Origin: Dryococelus australis
Lineage: Eukaryota; Arthropoda; Insecta; Phasmatodea; Phasmatidae
Direction of reading: 5' to 3'
Length of the DNA stretch: 64,000 nt
Assembly: GCA_029891345.1 (NCBI GenBank)
Contig: CM056997.1
Span: 216,729,212-216,793,211, forward strand
Made by a program: the position numbers and the translations under genes. The notes beneath the pieces are model-generated. The model saw only the letters and a program-made list of their open reading frames with translations, was not told the origin of the DNA and made no database searches. This document shows positions 10,761 through 21,399 of this stretch, in pieces (within the stretch, counting starts at the first letter, position 1; every line of letters begins with the position of its first letter).

Positions 10761-11599
10761 ACACGTGTAACTTGCGTCATGTTTCAAGGGTGCGTCACCG
10801 TGTTGGAAACTCTGTTTGGCATTGTGGGTGTCATTTGTCTTTCTGACCTGTTTTCAGAATCTTGAAATAGAATGTGGGAAGTTGCTTTGTTAGCATTGAT
10901 TTCTGCTTGAAGTTTTTGTATACATGTGGTTGGAGCTTAATACATTTTTTTTCAAGATCTTTGCTTTGTGCGTTAAATCGAGCGATTTCCACATATGATC
11001 TGGTTGGTATGTGCTTGTAAAATAGTGCCTGACATGCGCTGATGATTCATATAACCTTTTCCTCAGGAGAGGGTGGTTCTTTCTGTGTTCTTTGGTCTTT
11101 TCGTTTTACCATGCGGGTTTTCCTGATTCCCATGGTGTACCCTAATGGGGTCCGTCTGTCCGCCTGTGTGGTGTCCTTACTTTTCTGCGCCTGTTGTTTG
11201 TTTCTGTTGTCGAGGGAGGTGCCTATTGCCTCCTTTCATACTAGTTTTTTTTTTTTGGCTTGTGATATGCGGTCTTATGGTTTTGTGAAGTAGTGTAGTT
11301 TTGGTTTGTTCTGTACTGATTTGGCTGTCATTGTTGTGTATTTGTGCACGTGTGGGGGGTCTGTAATATTGTCTATCTCTCGACTCTGGTTGTGGGTGTG
11401 GGTTGTGAAATTGATTGGGGTAGTTCTTTGCTGATCGTGGTGCATATTGTTGGGTGATATTGGCTGATGTTGGGTGCGCCTGAAATATGCGTTGTGTTAT
11501 GGTTTGGTTTTGAAGTCGTGGCGTATATTGTGGAGTTTTATTTTATTTAGGGAATTTTTTATTTCGAAGTAACAGGTTCACAATATTATCCTTGAGTTT
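10761..11599. other. Degraded part of the retroelement, no clear domain
   Basis: Minus-strand frames are short and interrupted. The plus strand is T/G-rich. This is probably the variable C-terminal region of Gag. Confidence 0.35.
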
Positions 11600-12548
11600 C
11601 AAAACCTCTGCTCTTAAGTATTCCGTTTCTGAGCTTGTTTTTACGTTGGTTTTACCGATACAACCAGAGTTCAAACCTTTTTACATTCTCTAGCATATCT
11701 TCAATGGTCTCATTCTTAAGCCCTATTTCACTATCAGCAATTGCGTACAAAAGTGAGCGCTATACAATCGTGATAAAGTCAGCATCGTTGATGTGCTGGT
11801 TGCACTTGCACCTATAGTAAATGAGATTTGTATGTGAGTTTGCACGCTCTCGCCTAATTTAAGGTTTGTTGCGTAGATTAACTGTTTGAGGTGCTCCTCA
11901 GTTTTCGGAATTGTGAAGGTTGTTTTGAGTTTATTTACGACACCCTGCCAAGTGAGTTACCCCGTTATGTTTTGCGGTACCGTTCAGTTAGAACTGCAAT
12001 CTGCGACACTTTTCTGCCTCGTTCCAACTATTTGTTTCCGCTGCTAAATTATACTGGTCTAGGAAGTCTGACATAGTTTCATTATTTGCCCCAGAGAACT
12101 TAGCAATTGCGACTGGTTTTTGTACCACAATGTTGATGGGTTGTTGATTGGCCATGTTGATTCGTGTTCTGTATCCGCTAGAGGTGAGGCTTGAGGCGAG
12201 TTTTCGTAAATGTGTTGTTGTTGTGTCAATTTGAATAGGTGATAAGTATTCTGATGTAGTAGGTTCTATGTTTTCGTATGTGGGTGGTGATGTTGTTGGC
12301 AGAAGGCCGCTGGTTATTTTATTTATAAGATTGCATGTCAGTTGTGTTGAATTTGTGTCAAACTGTTTGATTAGTTCTGGGTGTTGTGTTAAAAGTTTTT
12401 CTGCAGACCCTATAACGTGGTGAAAGTGATCTGAAATGTTAGTGGTTCTGGCTTGTATTTTCTTTTGTGTGTCCGTCAGGTCGATCGTGGCGTGTTTTAG
12501 TATATTGCGCACGGTTTTGGCAAATGACGATAACGAGTTGTTGTTCAT
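11600..12548 (-). pseudogene. Gag-like protein remnant of the minus-strand retroelement
   Basis: The ATG at 12548 starts a 186-codon frame ending near 11988. Its first 130 residues are low-complexity, polar and helical. The C-terminal part (IAKFSGANNETMSDFLDQYN, then AAETNSWNEAEKCRRLQF) has the F-x-G...F-x-x-x-Y...A...W-x-x-x-x-K pattern found in gypsy-type Gag capsid regions. Similarity continues in other frames to about 11600 (QFPKTEEHLKQLIYATNL). A stop and frame changes break it. Gag would form the particle shell. The position upstream of protease and reverse transcriptase supports the call. Confidence 0.65.
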
Positions 12549-12559
12549 GTAGTGCTGGT

Positions 12560-13097
12560 GTAGGTAACTGCTCTAAATGTAGCCATACATATTATCATGC
12601 ACACACAAAGAGATTATAAGATTTAAGTTCCACTTTAGCAAAATATTTAAGTGGAAATTTGCCAGGAGCGATACAAAAAATGTCCCGAAAAGCGGCGCCG
12701 TGTTTTAACATGCATTAATACGCTGTTAAAAGCGTAAGCACACAGACTCTTTACTCTATAAAACAATGGGAGACTGTACGACCCCGAATCTGGCGATGCA
12801 GCAAACGTGCTTGTGTGTCTCCGAGCAGTCGCTATTTGCTGAGTAGCAATACTTTAGGCTTCGAATAAGCACTGTCTATGCCACTACTGTTTACCACAGC
12901 ATTAAACAAGTATGTAGACTGAAGTTAATTAACCTGCAAGCTTGCAGGGGATGCAAACCCCGTGGATATGTGGGGAACGAGATGTGTCTCCACGATTCCT
13001 TGACTTAAGAAATTTACAATTTTACGGTAAAATTTATTTTAATTTAAATTGCAACCTGAAAAGGAAGTAAGGAAGTGAAGGCGCCTCCACAATTTGC
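12560..13097. other. Leader between gag and the candidate 5' LTR
   Basis: No coding. On the minus strand TGGAGGCGCC lies about eight bases after the repeat edge and could be a primer-binding site, but I cannot assign a tRNA to it. Confidence 0.35.
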
Positions 13098-13508
13098 TGT
13101 GACCTCCCCTGAAGGGAGGATATCACGTATTAACAAGGGGGATGAAGGTAGTCAGAGGAAAGCACTCGGTTTAAACAAAACTCTAGTTTATTATAATCCC
13201 TTTCAATACAAAACTCCGATATACAAGAGCGGTCTTATTAGAGCAAGAAAGTGGCAATAATAATCTGAGATACATCAGATTATACAGGTAGGCAAATAGT
13301 TATATTCTCTTGCTCTTAAAGATCCTAAATTAGCCTTCGACTTGCCCGAAACGTCACTCGGCTTACGTCGCCCTAACGGGTAGTATAATTACCCAGATAT
13401 CGAATTCGTCTACGTGGAGGTTCCCTCAACGGCGGTTTCGGCAGGCGTCGATCCCGGACCATGGCTGGTGGTCCTCTCATCAGTCGTCCCTCGAACAGGA
13501 CCTCCGGC
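13098..13508 (-). repeat. Direct repeat, candidate 5' LTR of the minus-strand retroelement
   Basis: It is near-identical over long runs to 5578-5956 in the same orientation, with an extra stretch of about 30 bp around 13290-13325. Its position just upstream (minus strand) of gag supports LTR identity. A TATATA-containing stretch follows at about 13550. Confidence 0.5.
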
Positions 13509-16500
13509 GTCTGGCACAAGATGACACCCCAGGCCACCATTGTCCCATCCTTATATACCGATGGCCCCGACCTCGTACCAATTCATCTGGAAGTGTTATT
13601 AAAACATCTGGGTAGGTTTGCCGAGGTTGCGCAGCAACCAGCACTCGTTCGCCTCCAGGCAACCCCTAATTAATGGCAACCGCAGCATAACATGAACAGT
13701 GCTCTTCAGGGTTCTCCCCAGAAAAGCACAATTGCATTAAATCTGGAATCTGGGTGGATACTCAAAACATCCTCGTCAGCATATCCACCACCCGACATTG
13801 GTTTTATGTAGGAGTGGTCGTACCTCTCGATGGCAATGAGGCGGTGCACGATCCTGCTGGAAAAGCAATCGGTATACTTCATTTTTGTCAAATGTTTTTT
13901 TAATATTTACTGTAATATGCTTTTTAGTTAAAAAAATAAACGCTAGCATAAATAAGATCCCATTTTAACGATGGCTAAAGAAAAAGTTACCTCAAGAACA
14001 TTACATTCTTTACAGCACATTAGTGGTTTACAACAATGGCATTACTTTGTGTGAAACAGTAGTGTTACTGTTTCCCGAAAACACACTTTTTTTTTCAACC
14101 TCAACGTTTGGTTACATCAACAAAATATTAATTTGGCACTTTTTGAACATAATATTATGTTGACAAGATTACATAATGTATTTTCCAAGAGTTTCTTTCT
14201 GTCAGTGTGGCGGACACTGAAGTAGTAACGGAGGATTACTTAGTGTACTCCCATTACACCCCCTCCCCTCTTCCGAAATCGATCATCATTCCACTGTTGC
14301 TCCAAATACATCTCATATTTATTACCTCATCCATGTGTTGGGCTGGCCAGAACGACATCTGTGTTCCGAGGGTAGTAGAACCAGTCCTAAATAGTCATAG
14401 AAAAATCAAGAAAACAGAACAGAACTAATTAAAATATCACCAGTACTCAGCTGAAGGCCATAACTGGTCCTAGTTACTTGAATTAAAAATAAATTTGGCA
14501 AATAGTCAATAAATAAAATTGATCGTGTTATAGAAATTAAAAACAAGTTAAATTTTAAAATTACAGAGCCTGAATATTATATTTGGTTATAATATAAAAG
14601 TAAAAAGGTTATGTTATAATTTTTAAATGTCAAAAGTTAAAATTCCCCTGCCTCCACCGTTGAACCCTCACTCCGCCGTCCTCTCCGGAGACAGAGGATC
14701 CGACGGTTGTTATCATTTTCTCCGTCGTGTGTTTGATGTTGTGTCTGTGTTGTGATGGTTTCAGTGAAATGCTCTTGGTGTAGGGTGTTTTACAGTGTAG
14801 GTGTTGTTCGTTTAGTTCATTTTTTTCTTGTGTGTATCTGTAATATTGATGTCTTAGTGAGTCGGACGACATCAATATAGATGAGATTATGTTGTTGTTT
14901 ATAGTAATATGTGATGTATTGTCAGTGAAGGCTCAAGAGGAACATTTAATAATGTAGTTTCGAAAATTATACTAAAAACAATTATTATTCACACTCCATA
15001 TACTATTGAGATAAATCAAGAAAACAGAAGTAAAACCGCAGTTCATATAGCTTGAATTCCCAGCCGCTCACGCCAGCAGAATAGTGTCACAGGCGAGCAA
15101 TATGTAGCAACGTCGCCTCGCCGTTTGCCAATCAGTGTCGGGTAACATACTTGACAGACGAGAGCCTGACCGCAGTAGGCAGCCAGGCAAAGGGGCATTC
15201 CCAGAGACTTGCGAAGCCAATTGAAGAATGTGTAATGCTCAGTTCACAATTATAAACGCTTGCGTAATGAACGAGTACGCAGAAAAATGAAAGAAAGTAT
15301 TCTTAATGTATTGTTCATGGCCATGGTGTAGATCAGGGCTGTTTACGTAAAATTCAAATGAGAAAATAACCTACGCGCAGCATCGAGGCGTGGAAGGCAG
15401 GGAGGTAACGTAGAGGAGGGCTCTCCTGAACTCTTGCCGCTTAAGGGATTCAAACTGCGTGGCAGGGTTGGCGCTGTACATACCAAACTGATATCATTGC
15501 TCTATACTAACGCGCTGTTCACTGTGAAATGAGCACTTCAAAAGCCCTGTTTAAGATCTACTTGTATGCACGTTTTGTGTTCTTCCACCTTATGTAAAAT
15601 TACCATTGCCAAGGGCCTCATCACTTTATTCATGCGTCGGTGAAATTAAACTGTGAAGTTAATAAGAAAGTAAATACTTCACAAATCCGCTCATTTTTAC
15701 ACTTCGATGCATTAAAAAACAGAAAGCGAAAGAAAAAGTTTCAAGTTATCACCAGTGGTTCCGGACACTTATTCGACGTTTAGATATGGAACTTCTTTCC
15801 ATCCATCGTTACAAACTTTACTGGGCGAATATCGCTCAGTGAGCCCATTAAAATATATGCATGCAGGGGCAGTGACTTATTCTAAGGTTCATTTCTAAAC
15901 TGCTCGCTTTATCGTGAACAACTTATAGTAATATGTACAACTGAACAACCTCACATCTTCATGCAGCGGCAAAGGACTCGCCCGTCGCGCTTATGGACTT
16001 CTACGCACTATTCTCTCATTACGCACTATTTCTCATGTGAATTTCACTGTACACGATGACGACAAACCGTACAGTACAGAATGTTTACATTCATTTTTAA
16101 ACGTACATGTGCTTTGTGCACAAGATTTGTAATGTGAACTGAGCTGTAGCTTACATCCAAGGTACAGCCACGCTGTTTTACCTCTGTGTACTTCGTTAAT
16201 CCGCAACGACGGCGCAACGACTGGCTCATCGGGCGAGGACGACGGCCCAATTCCATAGACAAATATGAGATAGACCAATTATTCGTCTTCTGCGCATTGT
16301 TATATACCTCCTAAGTGGTATATACCTTTATAAGCACTATTAGAGTTGATCAGGTTGTGGAATTAATGGGCTATAAAATAATCTCCAATTAACACAAATA
16401 AATACCCTTTATTGAAGTTAAAGAAACAGTATAAACAATATTGATGTAAATAGAAGGGTGTTGGCTTCAGGAGGGTTGTGGATATCTCTAAGAGGGCTAA

Positions 16501-18161
16501 GGTTTGCGGTAACGACTAGCTCTCTCAACCTAGATGGTCGAGACTCACCCCCAATCGCCGCTCGCTGACCGCTGACCTCGGTGGACCACCGTCGACTGAC
16601 ACTCTGGCCCACTGCTGTCCTGCCGACCACACTTCTCGTCCACACCCACCCACCTTCGCCGAAATCCTCAACCCCCATTGACTCTCCCTAGCAGCCTGGC
16701 GGAGTTACTGATGTGATTGCTGAAAGAGATGCTGCAACCTCACTGTGTCAGCCAGACCCAAATTTTCTGCTAACATCTTTAGAACGATGTACTTTCTTTC
16801 AATGTACCATTGTACTCGTTATCTGCTATTATAGTTTATAAAACAACTGTTGGCCGCATCCAAGCTTTGTCTGGCCTCGATTGATTTGTCTCAAACTTAA
16901 CAGTATGTGTCCAACATTCCCCTGCCCGAAAGCAACGGTCAACAATTATTAACGTGTTTGTTTTTTATCTTAATTTTTTAATTGTAAACAATATTATATT
17001 GATAAAATGCTGTTACAAATTTGAATTTAAACAAACTGCATTTCAAGTTGCTTAGTGGTAATATAATAATTTCTCAAAGTGCTTGTTTAATAAACAGTAT
17101 TCTAACCACAATACATTCCACGCCGTTTTTGCAAGTCGTGTTGGCAGAAAAGCAGCTGAATTTTATAACACGGAGACTGGTTGTGCGCAGCCAGCGAGAT
17201 CGGTCTACCTCATCTCTAGTCTATATCGAAAACTCGGTCGTCGAGGCGATCCCTGATGTCTTGTCATAGTCGGTCGGGCGGTCTCCCACGCACTAGATGA
17301 GCTCCGTGATCCGCGCTGATCCTGCGGAAAGGCCGGCGTGGCATTTCACAGCCGCCTTGTTTCGGCGGCGAACCACTGCCACCTAAAGGTTAGTAGGCGT
17401 ATCAGTGTCGACGGCAGATAACCTTACAGTAAACATACTGCAGATGGAGAGCGAGGTTCATCATCGTCCCTGTCAGGTAGTTGTGAGTTGTACACTGGCT
17501 CGGTGAAATGGTATTAATGGCTGATGTGTTTAGACAAACCAGGCTGTTAGCAATCGATGAAGGATGGGAACGCCGAGATATGTTAGTTTGTGGGTGTGTG
17601 TATTCTTGTGTATGCATGGATGTACGGGTGTGTGTCTGTATGTATGCATAGGTGTATGTGTTTGTGAGTGTATTAGGTCTGTGTGCATCCATGCAAGTGT
17701 ATGTGTGTATCTGTAACATGTTGCTTTATTTGGATTTTTTTGGGACATTTTGGATTTTTATATCTACAAATAAATAAATACATAGTTACATCATTACTCG
17801 TGATCAGTCGAGCTGTAGCGAGTGTATCATATTAGCTGGGCGAGGGACGTTGGCGAGGTCACATCTACAGAACAGCTCTCGTAAGTGTATTGCATCAGAA
17901 GTGTATGTGTTAAAATAAAATATAAATTTCCAAGATTTGCATTCTCTAGAACTCTAACCCCGTAGCAGAAAATGGAACCCCCGTGTCGGGAGTGTAGAGC
18001 GCTAGAAGTGTATTAGCAAATAAAAAAATGTTGAAGCAATTTACAGAGGTGATGCATGTCGGAGGGACATGAGTTCGAAGCGTGGAACGATAAAAAAAAA
18101 AACATTAATATTCTCTCGGATTTAGAAAAATTTGGTATTTTTGCTAAGTGATGGGAGAAAG

Positions 18162-18165
<4 letters not shown>
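13509..18165. other. Long AT-rich stretch without recognisable genes
   Basis: I scanned both strands for conserved protein motifs and found none. Frames such as 13706-13891, 14207-14428, 14630-14875 and 16418-16678 have no domain. 17570-17720 is GT-rich (a degenerate GTGTATG pattern). 15060-15440 is somewhat more GC-rich, without a coding signal. Confidence 0.4.
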
Positions 18166-18228
<63 letters not shown>

Positions 18229-18233
18229 GTATG

Positions 18234-18281
<48 letters not shown>
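18166..18281. repeat. (TA)n microsatellite with GTATG interruptions
   Basis: Two TA runs are separated by GTATATATATATATGTATGTATGTG. Open frames on both strands here consist only of Tyr/Ile repeats and are not genes. Confidence 0.92.
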
Positions 18282-18282
<1 letters not shown>

Positions 18283-18371
18283 CGCATACGTACGCAGCTA
18301 CCTTAGTTTTGATGTCCAGACATTGAGAAGTGAACATCTATTTGGAAGTGCTCTCTCGCTATACCTCAAAG

Positions 18372-19184
18372 ATGAATTGTGAAAACGAAGGTCTGCCTTT
18401 GACCTCAACTAACATGGAGCCACGACCTGCATCATCGCTAACTCTTTGTCTCCAGTGCCGATTCTGGAATCGAGTGTTCACCTGTGGTCAAAATGCTCAA
18501 CGACATGAGAGAACGACCTGTACGAAGAGAACTTTTCACGCGATGAAACGTTACGACAATGGCCACATGCAACTTTTGCAAGATGATACAATGAAGGAAG
18601 ATAGTCAGATCTGCAAGGGTTCGTCTACTTGGATCCAGCAAGTGGCGCCATCAATACCTCCTGCTACATCGATGTGTACTGTTTCCGCACACGATTATAA
18701 CAAAACCTTTAATACTAACGATGAAACGGGTGCAATAGAGTCGGTTTGCGCAGAACGTACACTCGCAAGACTTTCGAGTAAAGTAAGCGAACTTCAAAAT
18801 AAACGGACGTCTGCTATAATTACTGATGAGCATACAACCTCATCAAAGAAAAGCAAATTTAATATAGAGGATGAAACAGGAAGTGAAGACGACCATGGCG
18901 ACAATGATAGTGTAGAAGTCGATGATTATTTCCTCGATAGTTCGACACATTTACACAACGAGTTTCATTCTACAAGTAATGTGAAGAAGATGGAAGACGC
19001 CGAGTACACTGACGATATGGTTACCGATTATCTTAACATATTTGTAAACCGACTTATATATTTGCTTGATAAGCAACAACATGAGGATTACTCGACTATG
19101 AAAGAGGTGGTTTCGATCGTAAGAGAACTTAAGGATGGGGTTATATCAGATGATGTGATGAACTGTATTCTTCTGAAAATGTAA
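18372..19184 (+). CDS. Intact single-exon ORF, 270 aa, CCHC-type zinc-finger protein of unknown function
   Basis: This is the longest uninterrupted frame in the window. The frame opens upstream at a GTG (18330), but the first ATG is 18372, in good context (AAAG before ATG). Residues 26-50 form a C-x2-C-x15-H-x4-C pattern (CLQC...RHERTTC), a plausible zinc finger with a longer than usual loop. Residues 159-162 (KKSK) are NLS-like. Residues 165-186 are strongly acidic. Residues about 213-262 are predicted helical and carry NRLIYLLDK...EVVSIVRELKDGVIS. An AATAAA lies 13 bp after the stop. I do not recognise a named family. The C-terminal block resembles the broken element gene at 53.2 kb, so it may be a domesticated or element-borne gene. 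A nuclear role is only inferred. Confidence 0.68.
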   Translation: MNCENEGLPLTSTNMEPRPASSLTLCLQCRFWNRVFTCGQNAQRHERTTCTKRTFHAMKRYDNGHMQLLQDDTMKEDSQICKGSSTWIQQVAPSIPPATSMCTVSAHDYNKTFNTNDETGAIESVCAERTLARLSSKVSELQNKRTSAIITDEHTTSSKKSKFNIEDETGSEDDHGDNDSVEVDDYFLDSSTHLHNEFHSTSNVKKMEDAEYTDDMVTDYLNIFVNRLIYLLDKQQHEDYSTMKEVVSIVRELKDGVISDDVMNCILLKM

Positions 19185-19196
19185 ATATAAAATGAT

Positions 19197-19219
19197 AATA
19201 AATTATCATTAAAAAAAAA
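19197..19219 (+). promoter_or_regulatory. Polyadenylation signal plus encoded A9 tract
   Basis: AATAAA at 19197-19202 lies 13 bases after the stop codon of the 270-aa ORF. A run of nine A follows at 19211-19219. The signal supports transcription of the ORF. The A-run next to it could be a fossil poly(A) tail of a retrocopy. Confidence 0.6.
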
Positions 19220-19469
19220 TGTTTTATTTTTGTATGTCATACACCTTTATCCCTCACAACTTGAAAGTGGTGCTATGAGCACTCGCTTATAAACGTTAAG
19301 ATCTGAAAATAGAATGATAATGAAGACCTTATTATAAAAATGAATGGATAGCTGATTGTATAAAAAAATTTATTCTCTAAGATGTACATATTTTGGAGAC
19401 AGTAGGTGTATAATTTTTCTCCTTGTATTTTTGGATAGAGGCAGCCGACAAGCCCATGGATTGGTTTAA

Positions 19470-19735
19470 AGATTGTGAAAGAACAGGTCGATTGGTGATG
19501 ATTGGTGAATGATTGGTGAGGATTGGCAAATAATTGGCGAATTATTGGTGATGAATGGTGTTGATTGGTGATGATTGGTGATTATTGGTTAATGGTTGGT
19601 AAATGATTGGGGACGATTGGTGAATTATTAGTGATGATTGGTAAGGATTGGTTAATTATTGGTGATAATTGGTAATGATTTGTGAGTATTGGTGAATGAT
19701 TGGCGAGGATTGGTAAATTATTGGTGAGGATTCGA
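19470..19735. repeat. Degenerate ATTGGTGATG-type minisatellite
   Basis: About 25 imperfect units of 10-12 bp built on GATTGGTGA/ATGATTGGTGA. Unit length and spelling drift throughout, which suggests an old array. Confidence 0.8.
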
Positions 19736-20324
19736 TTAACTTGTGGTGGTGCTACTTGCGGTGCCTTTGATATGCTATTGATGGTGTGAGGAGAATGGTT
19801 TAATTGTGTGATTCTTTTTTTGTAAGAGCAGACTGGTTTCATGGGATGTTTAGTTAGTTTGAGAGTGGCAGAATGCTTAGCTGGTATAGTCGGTTGGTAT
19901 GATTTGATAACTTTTTTTTAAATTAAGACGATATGGGTGTCTTAGATGGTTAAATTAATAGTATTGATCTTATGATAGCATGGCTGGAATATTTTTTTGA
20001 TTCAGCAGTTGGAATGGCTTGTTTATATGTGTATCTGTAAAGTTAGATGGAATGAAATGATAGTCATTATAGTTGACGTTTAGTATTGATAATTAATTGT
20101 GAGGCACAGTGGTTGATATGGTCTGTATTGTTAATAGCATGAATGAGGCAAGATAATGTCATGGTGAAGGGTATTATATCTGTTTTGGTACTCCGTACAA
20201 TACGATATAGCTGTTAAGGAGGAGAGGTGATGCGGAGTATGGCGATGACTAGAGTACGACGGTTAAGATAAGTGAAAGTCGAGAGAAATAAAAAGTTTAT
20301 TCAGAGTTCTTGCAAGATTATTGG
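19736..20324. other. AT-rich DNA, no recognised feature
   Basis: Nothing recognised apart from short chance frames. Confidence 0.4.
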
Positions 20325-20580
20325 GTTAGGTTATCTTAGGTTGGGTGATGTTAGGTTAGGTGAAGTTAGGTTAAATTATCTTAGGTTTGGTTAAGTTAGG
20401 TTAAGTGAAATTAGCTTTTCTTAAGTAAGGTAAGTTATCTTAGGTTAGTCAAAGTTAGGTTAGGTAAGATGAAGTTAGATTAGGTGAAGTTAGTTTAAAT
20501 TATCTTAGGTTATGTGAAATTAGGTTAGGTTATCTTAGGTTAGGTGAAGTTAGGTTAAATTAACTTAGGTTAGGTTCAGT
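20325..20580. repeat. TTAGG-related interspersed repeat tract
   Basis: Repeated words TTAGGTTAGGTGAAGTTAGG and TTAAATTATCTTAGGTTAGG, mixed with variants. TTAGG is the canonical insect telomere unit; this tract is too degenerate to be an active telomere and is best read as an internal satellite-like tract. A second tract occurs at 26080-26305. Confidence 0.75.
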
Positions 20581-21399
20581 GATTGATGAAAAAATTCGGT
20601 GGGGAAACAACTGAACTCTTTAGCCGGCACATTGAAAGCCACGGTGATGTTTTCATTTGAAAAATTGGGGGGAGAATAATAATGTGGAAATGTGCATGAG
20701 AGAGAAATGATTTTAACTGAGAATGTGTGTAGGAGAATGCGTTTTTGACAATTTTACCTTGAGAACTTACTCTGCAACGACGTGCTGGTCGTCTCAGGAA
20801 CTCTGCAAGGACATTTACATGCACTGGCATTCACAACACATAAAACTTTCAAACTTTTCAAGAAGAAATTAATTTATATTATCATCTTTGTAAAACAAAA
20901 TCTGATAGGTGTAGTGCAGCATTACCAAATAAAAGAAATCAAAATGTTAATAATTATCTTGAATCAAAGCACATAAATAAAAAATAAAAAATAAAAATAA
21001 AACTGTTTAACTGTGTACGGAAAATGCTATTATTTAATTAAAATTCTGTTCTATAATTAATTTAAACTTATTAAAATTATACCACCATTCAAAATAAAGA
21101 ATTACTTAAATTGAAAAATAAAATAATATTTAATATCTTTCAGCTGTTTAAAAAAATTATTAGGTAAACTGTAGATTTATTAAACTGTGTACAGATTATA
21201 AGTGTCTGTAGTTGAGTGCCTTTAAAACAAGTTCTACGTAGTGAGCTCCATTAAACCATTGCATTACAAATTCCGATCACTATCCCACATATCTGACTTA
21301 AGTTCGTTATCACTTCGAAGAATATAGCAAAGTCTGTAACGCACGTGGGGGCATTAAGTGACTTTTAACTGGGTTAAAGAATCCACTTCATTTTAAAGA
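20581..21399. other. AT-rich DNA, no recognised feature
   Basis: Short poly-A/T runs only; no coding or repeat structure recognised. Confidence 0.4.

Larger units (their letters stand above)
5578..13508 (-). mobile_element. Ty3/gypsy-type LTR retroelement, decayed, minus strand
   Basis: Reading the minus strand from high to low coordinates gives gag, a zinc-knuckle remnant, aspartic protease, reverse transcriptase and integrase, the gypsy order. Direct repeats of about 380-410 bp at 5578-5956 and 13098-13508 flank this interior and are candidate LTRs. Stops, frameshifts, a changed reverse transcriptase active site and a 1-kb foreign stretch between reverse transcriptase and integrase show that it is dead. 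The assignment to gypsy rather than Pao/BEL rests on domain order and reverse transcriptase style, judged by eye. Confidence 0.72.

Noticed and set aside
18040..18090. tRNA-like segment with GAGTTCGAAGC
   Set aside because: Only a weak B-box-like word; no A-box or stem pairing that I could support.
18122..18337. Overlapping Tyr/Ile repeat ORFs on both strands
   Set aside because: Microsatellite translation; the plus-strand frame does not belong to the 270-aa ORF.
18330..18371. Upstream extension of the 270-aa ORF
   Set aside because: It would start at GTG. The first ATG in frame is at 18372 with a better context.
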